Under the pieces are notes generated by a model. It ran no database searches, was not told where the DNA came from, and saw only the letters and a list, made by a program, of their open reading frames with translations. A DNA stretch of 64,000 nt, from positions 1-64,000 of the forward strand of contig JAJDBM010000074.1 in assembly GCA_029261355.1 (NCBI GenBank). Direction: 5' to 3'. Each line of letters begins with the position of its first letter. Position 1 is the first letter of the stretch. Source of the DNA: Nitrospirales bacterium (GTDB lineage: Bacteria > Nitrospirota > Nitrospiria > Nitrospirales > UBA8639). Of this stretch, positions 18,430-27,032 are shown in pieces. Both the position numbers and the translations under genes were made by a program.

Positions 18430-21147
18430 ATGAGACATTTTTCACTATTGGCATTACTCCTTACTATTCTCGCGCCTTTTTCTGAGGATGTAGCATTTGC
18501 TCAGGTGAGTACAGGTCCGAATAGTGCTCGTAAGGCGACGATAGAGCAGGCCTTCCCTTGTGCGCTGGGTGGTGGATGTAATGAAGACCTTATTAGTGAT
18601 GAGGACATCATTAGTGCGGATCCTACTTTTATTCAAATGCCATCTAGACAGCGTTTGCCTGTGACACGTACCCGTCACTCGGCAGAAGCTCCTGGGTTGA
18701 TTGGAGAAATACTTATTCCTCGTGACGGTGCGTTAGTTCGCGCAAACGTGCCAATTTTTGGCCGCGCCTATGGAGATCGCTTTAAAGAATATCGAATTGA
18801 ATATGGACAAGGTGAGAATCCACTTGAGTGGAAAACTTTGGAAACTTCGACGAAACCACAAATTCAAAATGCTGCTCCGGACAAATTATTTCTATCAGCC
18901 GATCTATCAATTGAAGGAAATCTGGGAACGTGGGACACTGGGCTCAAGAATTATGTCTATCTTCCAACTCATCCTAGAGACCATCCGATTAATTTTAAAG
19001 GGACCTATACCGTACGACTTGTCGTGACATCTCTTGAGGGACGAACCGTGGAAGATCAGGTCACCGTACATGTGGCGAATGTTATTCCGAATGCATGGGG
19101 AGGGACAGTAAGAAGCCCAGATGATCAAGTGCTTCTCACTATCCCAGAACAGGCTATAACCTCACCGTTTCGACTCATTCTCTTACAGACTGCTACGAGT
19201 CTGTCACCGAATGTAGGACAGGGAAGGCATCTTATTAGCCCTGCCTATGAGGCCAGGGCACCTGGCGAGAAGTTCACAAAGAATGTCAGATTAGAAATGA
19301 AGCTCCCTCAAGATGATTATACAGTCGATGCTCTTGAACGAATGGCGATTTATGGATATGACGTTGTTCAGGAAGAATGGACTGTATTGCCATCATTTCA
19401 TGATGTTGAGCAGCAGAGTCTTTTTACGTCTGTCAGGCAACTCCATGCTTTTTATGCGGTGATGTCGAGCTTACGATCAGGTGAGGGGTCTCTTCCCACT
19501 CACTCCACTGAGTCAAATATTCATAGAGTCAGCGTTGCCCCTGTATCAACACATTATTTGGTTCAGGATACTTTTGAGAATGGACTTGGCCAATGGTCCA
19601 ATAGCGATGGTGAGGTAGGCGCGGTTGTGAGCGTTGATACATCTTCAACGTTTGATGGCACTCATGCTCTCAAATTAGTCAATCCTCATGGTGGCGGAAA
19701 CTTTGCGGTGCATGTGAGAACCTCCCCCTTTGATGCGCGTGAGTTTTCAATCGTGGAATTTGATTATCGTATGGAGCCTGGGCTGAAAACCAGTTTTTAT
19801 GCGAAAGTGTCTGGTCGTTGGTACAAGATCGGTTTGACGGATGACGAGACAGATCTTAAAAACATGCGAGTCAATATCGCGAATTTAGGCGTTGTGCCTG
19901 GAATTCTCGCAGATGACACTTGGCATACGGCACGGTTTAATCTCTATGAAATGCTTCAAACCAAGACCGGGCATACGGTTGTTGAAGAGCTGATCATGGC
20001 TGATTGGGATGTGCCAGGGTTTATGAGACTGCAATACGGAAATAATCGAGAAGGTGCCACATATTACATTGATAACTTTGCGATTACTCGAGAGCTTTCA
20101 ACCGGATTCAAAACACAAGACGATCAGATTCTCGTTGACAACTTTAATCAAAAAAAAGATCGTAATAATCTCAGACGACATGTTTATACTTTTCAGAATT
20201 CAGATACTGGAGGGCGTGGTGTCATTCGGTCCTCTTTTAATATTCAGGACGCTTCTGGGCATGGTCATTCTTTGGCCCTCTCTTATGATGTTTCCTTACC
20301 AAATTCCTATGGAGGATATGTGTCAAGGCTTCCCGATCTCGATCTGAGGGGCTTTCATGCATTGAGCTTTTCAGTTAAGAGTCTTGAGCCTGGCCAAGAC
20401 TTCTTTATTGGTCTCAAGGATTCTGCCGGTAACGAACAGAAAATATCATTAAGTGTCTTTCTTCCAGATAAAATTGATACGTCCTGGAAGCACGTTATGA
20501 TCCCACTAATTGCATTTGGTCAAACGATGAAATGGGGGACTATGAAGAATGTGAGTGTCTCCGTTGCCCATGGCTCACAGTCCCAAGGTACGATTCTTCT
20601 TGATGACCTCACATTTCATAAACATATTCAGCAAGTGCATGTTGATAGTTTTGAGCAATGGCGCGGGAAAAATCTACTAGGAGGAGAACATCGGACATTT
20701 GCGAATGGGGCTGCGGCCGTCAATGGCAACTATACAAGGGGTTCTCCCAATGGTCTCTATCGACTCTCGTATGGTGGAAATATTGGAGCCATCAACGCTT
20801 ATGCGAGTGACCTATTAACTTATGCGGGTTGGGCCACACGTCTTGGAGGCATTGACTGTTCACGTTGCGATGAGATCACTTTTCGTGTTCGAGGTGGGCA
20901 GGGTCATGAAAAACCGAACATCTATCTTGATGATGGTACCTTTCGGTGGAGCGTTGATCTCGAAAACTACATATCGGTCACGACAGAATGGCAATCTGTC
21001 ACCATTCCTCTCAAGGCCTTTGCGAGTCATGGAGTGGATTTAACACATCTTGAGGAATTTCAAATTGTTTTTGAGTGGGAGCAAATGTCCAGTACGCTCT
21101 ATTTTGATGATGTGTGGTTTGGCAAAACCGCACAACCTGGGTCCTAG
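18430..21147 (+). CDS. Large secreted protein with three carbohydrate-binding-like beta-sandwich domains
   Basis: ATG 18430 follows GAAGG (18419-18423) at 6 bases and gives a clean signal peptide (LLALLLTILAPF, cleavage near AFAQ). Residues up to about 230 include an Ig-like part (GEILIPRDGALVRANVPIFG), where GRAYG begins a typical Ig strand. Three modules of about 150-180 residues follow. Each starts with a DxFExGxGxW- or DNFNQ-type strand and ends YIDNFAI, LLDDLTF or YFDDVWF. These are typical of jelly-roll domains such as CBM11/CIA30-like folds, with conserved W-x-x-v-x-iPL strands. About 905 residues, no enzyme motif. It is probably a secreted glucan-binding or structural partner of the neighbouring enzymes. 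Confidence 0.75.
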   Translation: MRHFSLLALLLTILAPFSEDVAFAQVSTGPNSARKATIEQAFPCALGGGCNEDLISDEDIISADPTFIQMPSRQRLPVTRTRHSAEAPGLIGEILIPRDGALVRANVPIFGRAYGDRFKEYRIEYGQGENPLEWKTLETSTKPQIQNAAPDKLFLSADLSIEGNLGTWDTGLKNYVYLPTHPRDHPINFKGTYTVRLVVTSLEGRTVEDQVTVHVANVIPNAWGGTVRSPDDQVLLTIPEQAITSPFRLILLQTATSLSPNVGQGRHLISPAYEARAPGEKFTKNVRLEMKLPQDDYTVDALERMAIYGYDVVQEEWTVLPSFHDVEQQSLFTSVRQLHAFYAVMSSLRSGEGSLPTHSTESNIHRVSVAPVSTHYLVQDTFENGLGQWSNSDGEVGAVVSVDTSSTFDGTHALKLVNPHGGGNFAVHVRTSPFDAREFSIVEFDYRMEPGLKTSFYAKVSGRWYKIGLTDDETDLKNMRVNIANLGVVPGILADDTWHTARFNLYEMLQTKTGHTVVEELIMADWDVPGFMRLQYGNNREGATYYIDNFAITRELSTGFKTQDDQILVDNFNQKKDRNNLRRHVYTFQNSDTGGRGVIRSSFNIQDASGHGHSLALSYDVSLPNSYGGYVSRLPDLDLRGFHALSFSVKSLEPGQDFFIGLKDSAGNEQKISLSVFLPDKIDTSWKHVMIPLIAFGQTMKWGTMKNVSVSVAHGSQSQGTILLDDLTFHKHIQQVHVDSFEQWRGKNLLGGEHRTFANGAAAVNGNYTRGSPNGLYRLSYGGNIGAINAYASDLLTYAGWATRLGGIDCSRCDEITFRVRGGQGHEKPNIYLDDGTFRWSVDLENYISVTTEWQSVTIPLKAFASHGVDLTHLEEFQIVFEWEQMSSTLYFDDVWFGKTAQPGS

Positions 21148-21423
21148 GGGATTTCTGTCCCACCCTCACTGATTCATGAGGTTCGATGGTTCGTCTGAGC
21201 TCGTAAAGCCCTTCTTCTGAGCTATTGAACACAGTGGACTATTCATGAATATGATATTCTGCAGATGTGTGTATGCGACTGTGGTTGATACCAATTTTTA
21301 AGTGAAGTTGGTTTCCTGGCATAATTCCTCCTTAGTGCACACCTGCCTAATATCCCATTTTCGATCGTTCTAGTCACACATTCTTGAGGATATGATGTCG
21401 TCCCGTGAGTTGGGTAGCCTAAT

Positions 21424-22359
21424 ATGGATCAGTCCAATACACAGAGAATGGTGAAATATAAAATGGGTAAAGTAGGGATGGCCCTATTCCTTTTTACCCT
21501 CACCTGTCTGTTGAGTGCAGATGTCACAGCCAATAAAGGTGAGTCTATTATCCAAGCATTCCTTCCTCCTGCCATTGCCTATCAACCTCGAGGGTTTTTC
21601 CCAGGATCGGAATTTAAGGCATCTGCACCAGAGCAAATTCAGCAAGAGCTGAAGCAACTCCATGAGCTTGGATTTCAGAGCATTGTGACCTATGGTGCGC
21701 GTGGTGCAATGGGAACTATTCCTGAGATGGCAAGAAGCCTCGGTTTTTCCGGAATGGTCATTATGGGAATTTGGGACATTTATTCAGATGAGGAATGGGA
21801 CAATGCTGTTGCTCAACTCGAATTCGTCGATGGATATTGTTTAGGAAACGAAGGTTTATTCTTTTTGCGTTATACGGTTGATGAGCTAGAAAAGAAAATG
21901 GACGAATTGCGAAAGGCGACTGGAAAACCCGTGACCACGGGAGAGCCTATTTATAGCTACCTTCAGGGCCCGTACCGAGAATGGTTATTACAGCATTCCG
22001 ATTGGCTTTTTCCTAACACTCATCCATTTTGGGGTGGAAAAAATCAATATCAAGACGCGGTCGATTGGGTTGTAGCGCGATCTGATTATTTAGAGGCGAC
22101 GACTGGACAGAAGATTATTCTCAAGGAAACTGGTTTGCCATCAAAAACTCCGCATCCTGATGGTGAGGAGATGCAAAATTTATTTTTTACCGCATTAAAG
22201 GCAACCGGAGTCAAATTTGTATACTTTGAAGCGTTTGACCAACCATGGAAACATGAAATGTTTAACCAACCGGAAGCTGAAGGGCACTGGGGTCTCTTTG
22301 ATGCCAATGGACGACCCAAACAAGCCATCGAATCTGTAATCACCTGGGAAAACCCATGA
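21424..22359 (+). CDS. GH17-like exo/endo-beta-1,3-glucanase or transglucosylase
   Basis: The protein belongs to the COG5309-like bacterial GH17 group. A signal or anchor segment (about 15-35) directs it to the periplasm. TIM-barrel landmarks include YCLGNEG with the putative acid/base Glu143, the TGEPIYSY strand, LKETGLP with the putative nucleophile Glu235, and FEAFDQPWK and GHWGLFD at the end. In GH17 the acid is the Glu in GNE and the nucleophile the Glu in ETG. It is translationally coupled to the next gene (ATGA at 22356-22359), then to the glycosyltransferase. In NdvB-type proteins GH17 and GT2 are fused, which supports a role in beta-glucan remodelling during synthesis. Confidence 0.85.
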   Translation: MDQSNTQRMVKYKMGKVGMALFLFTLTCLLSADVTANKGESIIQAFLPPAIAYQPRGFFPGSEFKASAPEQIQQELKQLHELGFQSIVTYGARGAMGTIPEMARSLGFSGMVIMGIWDIYSDEEWDNAVAQLEFVDGYCLGNEGLFFLRYTVDELEKKMDELRKATGKPVTTGEPIYSYLQGPYREWLLQHSDWLFPNTHPFWGGKNQYQDAVDWVVARSDYLEATTGQKIILKETGLPSKTPHPDGEEMQNLFFTALKATGVKFVYFEAFDQPWKHEMFNQPEAEGHWGLFDANGRPKQAIESVITWENP

Positions 22360-23045
22360 TTCTGAGAATGTTATTAATAGGTGTCGTGGCTCTCTCTTGG
22401 GTTCCTGCCTTCTCGTCTCCTGTTATGGCTACGATGGGAGGTATGACGAATGTTGGCCCGTTATTTATTCAGGGTGAGTCTACGACCGCTATACGAGAGT
22501 TAGTTGAATTAGAACGATCAGGAGAATTATTAGTTGGGAAGCCTCGTCATGCATTGGTCGACATGATTACGTTGCATGCGCCAGGTCTTCGTGATGGACA
22601 TCTTATTCTACGAGAGCTGTTGACTCGCGAGGGAAAACAAACGTTATTACTCACCGCTCCGGAATCCGTCATGTCTCACGTTCAACGTGCAACCTTATAT
22701 ACGAGAGGGTTAGAAGAAAGTATTGCTCTCTATGAACAAATTGACGATGTCTGGGTGAAGCGGCTTCCGCAAACATTTCTTATTGATTCATCCATGGACA
22801 CGGGCATGCCGAATCAGATGTTACGGGCCTTTTCTGTGCGAACATTAGGGTTTTACTGGTTACTGAAGCCTTCAATGACACAGTCTCTGCAGGCATATTC
22901 TCCAGAAGCTATTTCTCCTAGTACGCTTATGGGAGGAAAATTCACTCCAGGCCTTCTTCCATCAATTTTGGGGATTATCTTATTTCTGGTGTGTGGAATA
23001 TTGTCACGGTATATTCACAAAACAGCAAAACTCCGAGAGCTTTAA
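22356..23045 (+). CDS. Exported single-anchor protein of unknown function in the glucan operon
   Basis: The 229-residue product begins with a hydrophobic leader (MLLIGVVALSWVPAF) ending near VMATMGG. The soluble part is helical and charged (TAIRELVELERSGELLVG, RDGHLILRELLTREGK, GLEESIALYEQIDDVWVKRLPQ). A hydrophobic helix near the C-terminus (LGIILFLVCGIL, about 205-217) is followed by a basic tail, giving an inner-membrane anchor with a periplasmic body. It overlaps the GH17 gene by ATGA and precedes the glycosyltransferase by one base, so all three should be made together. I recognise no family. It may be an accessory subunit of the synthase. Confidence 0.7.
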   Translation: MILRMLLIGVVALSWVPAFSSPVMATMGGMTNVGPLFIQGESTTAIRELVELERSGELLVGKPRHALVDMITLHAPGLRDGHLILRELLTREGKQTLLLTAPESVMSHVQRATLYTRGLEESIALYEQIDDVWVKRLPQTFLIDSSMDTGMPNQMLRAFSVRTLGFYWLLKPSMTQSLQAYSPEAISPSTLMGGKFTPGLLPSILGIILFLVCGILSRYIHKTAKLREL

Positions 23046-23046
23046 T

Positions 23047-24570
23047 ATGGTTTGGTCGGCTACTCTCATCTTTATCGTTCAACTGGCATGTCTTTCTGTC
23101 TTCGTGGTGTTTGCCTTTTTTAATTATTTGTATGCATTCGCCAGCCTTCGAAAACCCAATATTCCTCTTACGCCCCATAGTGGTGATGAGGTCGCTGTGG
23201 TGATTGTGGCGTATAATGAAAAATTTGTCCTGGAACGTACGATACGAGGCTGTGAGCGGTTATCCTACCCCAATAAGTTCACGGTTTTAGCTGATGATTC
23301 AACCGATCCAGACATCATCAAGCAGGTGCGTGAATTTGCGATTTCTCGTGGATGTAAAAAGCTACTCGATCACTCTTTAATACAAGAAATTTCTGATGAA
23401 TCTGGTCGTATTAGAAATGAACCCATTGAAATTTGGGAATCAAAAGAATTCGTGTTGTTTCATCGTCCTTCCAAGGATGGATTTAAAGCTGGATGTTTGA
23501 AAAAACTTCAGGCCTATCTTGAAAGACGTGGCACAAAATATATGTATTTATTGGATGCGGACTGGAAGCCTCAGACCGATGCATTAGAAAGGACATTGGA
23601 AGTCTTGGAGGCTCAGGACGATGTGGCCTTTGTCCAAACGAAACGAATTGCCTTTCCCTATGGGATGAATGTTTTCCAGAAGTATGTCGCGCTCTCAGAG
23701 GAAGGGTGTTACTTCGTAGATTTTGAAGGCCGTCAAGTTCTTGGTCATCCTGCACTTTTTTCAGGATGTTGTACCTTGCTTCGCTTGTCAGCTGTCGACC
23801 ACGTTGGTGGATTTACGCCCGGTCATTTGACGGAAGATATCGATTTGACCAACCGCTTTTGGTTATCTGGTTGGAAAGGCGTTTATTTGGGAAATGTTGT
23901 CAATTACGGAGAGGTGCCTTTTGCACATGACCATTTTAGACGACAACAGGAACGATGGTGCGCAGGGACTGCACGAGTCTTACGCGAATACTTTTGGGCA
24001 ATTGTACAAACCAAACAATTGACGATAGGTTCAAAATTATCTGCGTTACGTCAGAATGCTTACTATGCGACTCCGGTGTTAACTGGCGCTGTGATTCTTT
24101 TTGGTATGGCAACTGTGTGGTGGCTAGCGGTTGGATGGAACTCCTATTCAGTAGAATATTATTTATATCTTTTGAGTTTTGTGAAATTTCCCTTTGTTAT
24201 TGCTATTTGTATTTGTCTGTTATCCAATCTTATTCAACCATTTGTGATGGTGGTCTTTAAGAAACAGTCCTATCGTGACCTCTTTCATTTTCCAATGGTG
24301 CTTTGGTATGGCTGGAGTGTCATGTTGACGTATATTATGGCAAATGTGAAAGGGCTTTTCGGAACTAACCTTGACTGGTTTAGGACCCCGAAGTTCTTAC
24401 GTAGTCAGGTTGGCCCGCTTCCGAGCGGCTCGGTAACTGTGCGAATTGTTAACCTATCGGTTTGTGCAACATTTATGGCGTTTTATTTTACCGAAGGTTG
24501 GGTGTTTGGATGGGTTGATACCTGGGGCCTACTTTTGATTCCAGCTTTTCTTATTGCTTCAATGAAATAG
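23047..24570 (+). CDS. Membrane glycosyltransferase family 2 (processive synthase type)
   Basis: This GT2 enzyme transfers sugar from a UDP-sugar to a growing glucan at the inner membrane. One N-terminal helix (about 5-25) precedes the catalytic domain: VAVVIVAYNEK, DDSTD, LDADW (D-x-D), a TED motif in GHLTEDIDLT, and the processivity motif Q-Q-E-R-W. Four or five C-terminal helices follow, with FRTPK between them, typical of COG1215 synthases. There is no PilZ domain. The frame is open up to 22993; ATG 23047 is preferred because it avoids a 53-base overlap and starts right at the first helix. The GH17 neighbour suggests a beta-1,3 or mixed glucan, but product identity is an inference. Confidence 0.88.
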   Translation: MVWSATLIFIVQLACLSVFVVFAFFNYLYAFASLRKPNIPLTPHSGDEVAVVIVAYNEKFVLERTIRGCERLSYPNKFTVLADDSTDPDIIKQVREFAISRGCKKLLDHSLIQEISDESGRIRNEPIEIWESKEFVLFHRPSKDGFKAGCLKKLQAYLERRGTKYMYLLDADWKPQTDALERTLEVLEAQDDVAFVQTKRIAFPYGMNVFQKYVALSEEGCYFVDFEGRQVLGHPALFSGCCTLLRLSAVDHVGGFTPGHLTEDIDLTNRFWLSGWKGVYLGNVVNYGEVPFAHDHFRRQQERWCAGTARVLREYFWAIVQTKQLTIGSKLSALRQNAYYATPVLTGAVILFGMATVWWLAVGWNSYSVEYYLYLLSFVKFPFVIAICICLLSNLIQPFVMVVFKKQSYRDLFHFPMVLWYGWSVMLTYIMANVKGLFGTNLDWFRTPKFLRSQVGPLPSGSVTVRIVNLSVCATFMAFYFTEGWVFGWVDTWGLLLIPAFLIASMK

Positions 24571-24797
24571 GGGTATTTATGATTTTACAGAAAGAACGAG
24601 TTTAATGGTTTCTGTTCTTGCCTTTTTGGAAGAAAGATTACAGGCCTTACAGTAATCCAAACTCGAATAATACGTATCCCCACTAAATATTATATTCAAG
24701 TGGTTCGATTATTTTTATATTCATCATTTGCGTCTTGGCTGTTACAAGAGTTTCATGGATCAAGCCAAAGTATACTTTGTTTTGAAAGGAAGGCCGT

Positions 24798-26156
24798 ATG
24801 AACATATTTTCTTGGATGGGCATCTTGAGTCTGTGTGTATTGTTATTGGGTATGAGGCACGGAGGGTTTTTTCAATTTCGATTTCTTTGTTCTCGCGTAT
24901 TCCCGAAATTAGTCCATACATCAGGGATCATTTTCCTGATCATGAGCGTACTCATCCATCACGATATAGTACGAGCAGAAAGCTCTACCGAACATGTACA
25001 TGACCACTCCGAAAAAGAAAGTCTGAAGAAACCGGTTACCATTACGAATCCCAAAGCTAGTTCAATCGTTCGTGATGATGTCATTCTCTTAGGAAGATAT
25101 TCCCCTGATGTTGTTGAGGATATTTGGACTATTATTTGGCCAGAAAAGACCTTGGGAGTTGGATGGCCTCAGTATGGAAACCCTGCTCTTGGGACGCCTG
25201 TGACTAAACAACAAGGCCACTGGTCAGTTAACGCTCATTTTGGTGATCCCCCACAAAGTTTTGAGATAGCTGTGTATACATCGTCGCCAACCGCAACATC
25301 TTTTTTGCAACAACAGTTCAAGGATGCCACGAGTCAAGGTAAGGCATACCAAGGAATTAAAAAAACAGACCTTCCCGAAGGTCTTATCGAACATGAGCGG
25401 ATAAGTGTGAAAAAAGGAGAAAATCAAAATCAATCCGTCAGGCTTCTCCCATTGGTGGAAAGTATTCAGCGCGATCTTGCACAGGAAGAAGCCAAAACTG
25501 GATATACATACTACATTGATAAATATAGTAAAAATGAAGTCTATTTTTGGTCGGAGATTGCAGGGTGGATGGTTGTTGATGCGATTAGCAGAACGTCTCC
25601 GACGGATGATTCAATCGGCCAAATCTTAGACCTTGGTTGTGGATTTGGGACCTTATTGGCCTATGCCTCTACGATATATGGAGAAGACGGTATTTGCTTT
25701 GACATACATGATTACTTTGGTTCTTGGGGTGTTAATAATTTTAATAAAAAATATCATTTAACCTATGTGCAAGGTGACATTGAACGTGGCACATTACCTG
25801 GGCCTCAACAATTCAGTGTCATTATCATGACTGAAGTCATGGAGCATTTGAATTTTCAACCGGTTCCGACCTTGGAAAAAATCTACCATGCGCTTGCGCC
25901 AGGAGGGTCGTTCTTTCTTTCAACCCCTGACGCTGATCTCGGTTGGGGGCGGAATCATAAATATTATCAGCAACTTTCAGATTTACCTCCTCTCAATGTT
26001 AATGCAGAATGGAAAGATGATCATATCTGGCATTACAATATTGATGAGCTGAAAATGGTCTTAGAAGAGGCAGGATTTACCATCAAAAAAATCGACCACT
26101 CCTACAATCCATCTAAAGAAGGGTATGGTCATTTTAATGCTTGGGTCACCAAGTAG
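24798..26156 (+). CDS. Membrane-anchored SAM-dependent methyltransferase with N-terminal Ig-like domain
   Basis: The start is supported by AAAGGAAGG (24785-24793) just before the ATG. Two hydrophobic segments lie at about 5-20 and 40-55. A beta-rich region (about 78-175) follows, starting VTITNPKASSIVRDDVILLG. It resembles the Ig-like domain of the small secreted protein encoded 150 bases downstream on the other strand. The rest is a class I methyltransferase: ILDLGCGFGTLL (motif I, near residue 275), then MTEVMEHL, the LAPGGSFFLSTPD strand, and a closing EEAGF. SAM is cytoplasmic, so the two N-terminal helices would need to return the chain to the cytoplasm. The substrate is unknown; a sugar or lipid of the polysaccharide pathway is possible. 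Confidence 0.75.
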   Translation: MNIFSWMGILSLCVLLLGMRHGGFFQFRFLCSRVFPKLVHTSGIIFLIMSVLIHHDIVRAESSTEHVHDHSEKESLKKPVTITNPKASSIVRDDVILLGRYSPDVVEDIWTIIWPEKTLGVGWPQYGNPALGTPVTKQQGHWSVNAHFGDPPQSFEIAVYTSSPTATSFLQQQFKDATSQGKAYQGIKKTDLPEGLIEHERISVKKGENQNQSVRLLPLVESIQRDLAQEEAKTGYTYYIDKYSKNEVYFWSEIAGWMVVDAISRTSPTDDSIGQILDLGCGFGTLLAYASTIYGEDGICFDIHDYFGSWGVNNFNKKYHLTYVQGDIERGTLPGPQQFSVIIMTEVMEHLNFQPVPTLEKIYHALAPGGSFFLSTPDADLGWGRNHKYYQQLSDLPPLNVNAEWKDDHIWHYNIDELKMVLEEAGFTIKKIDHSYNPSKEGYGHFNAWVTK

Positions 26157-26310
26157 AATCATCCTGTGTAGGATCTGCAATATATGACTGGTGCTTGAAG
26201 CTTTTAGGTTTTTGGTCAGTTATGCCTAGCAGAGGCTCTGGTAATACTAAGGAACTAGAAAAAAAGTAGATGACGTTACAGCCATTTTGTACCTATATTA
26301 TTGGTGTGCT

Positions 26311-26745
26311 TTAACGACGTGCGACCCGAATGACATCAGACTTCATTTCCGCACGTGGCCACCCAGGAAATACGAGCCCTTCTTGGAGAGAATCCACTGG
26401 GTTGGCGATTGCGCGAAGGTCAAAAACTTTTCCAATATGGGATCTGCCTTTTCCTCCGAGGTAGATCATGGTTTCCCATTCCCCATTGGCTTGTAGGGTT
26501 GTTTTTGGTTGAACCCAAAAATCTCTGGTTTCAAGAGGGCGTACAACGACCCAAACTTCCGCAGAAGGTTTAGATACTCTCCCTGTCACTCTCGTTCTCC
26601 ATTCCGCTGATTCCCCATTAATTGGAGTGCTGATTTCCAATAACACCCTAGTGTCTTCTTCCAAGTCATCAGCCAATACAGGCATTGAGAACATGAATGT
26701 CAATATCAGGCAATAAGCAATTCTGTTTATATACATTTTAGCCAC
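26311..26745 (-). CDS. Small secreted Ig-like domain protein
   Basis: The product is 144 residues with a signal peptide (YCLILTFMFSMPVLA, ending about residue 25). A single beta-sandwich of about 100 residues follows. It begins LLEISTPINGE and contains TRVTGRVSKPSAEVWVVVRP, then LQANGEWETMIYLGG, and ends in a basic tail. A similar sequence plan (STPINGE / W-x-VxP / G-x-W-x-x-x) occurs in the N-terminal part of the methyltransferase gene next to it. This suggests a shared Ig-like domain used for protein or sugar contacts in the periplasm. Convergent with the methyltransferase gene. Confidence 0.65.
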   Translation of the reverse strand: MAKMYINRIAYCLILTFMFSMPVLADDLEEDTRVLLEISTPINGESAEWRTRVTGRVSKPSAEVWVVVRPLETRDFWVQPKTTLQANGEWETMIYLGGKGRSHIGKVFDLRAIANPVDSLQEGLVFPGWPRAEMKSDVIRVARR

Positions 26746-27032
26746 TTGTAGAAAAAGTTAAAGTCAATTCAACCTATTTATAGGTACGCATAAATACATT
26801 CTGAAGATTCACAAAATCTGTGACAAAACTATCGATATCCAAGAGTGTTATTCGCACATTCAAATTGTTCTCAGGAGAATATTATGTCATTAACATAATT
26901 GGTCTTCAGCCGTATATATATCATGGACTAAGTAAGGTTTTTCATGGAAAATTACAGAAGAAATCAATTAATCATTCACGAGGTAGGTGCAAGAATGGCT
27001 CCCATAGATGATTTGAGAAACTAAGATTTGAC

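Noticed and set aside
26820-27011. 63-codon open frame
   Set aside because: No start context or domain, AT-rich and alone.
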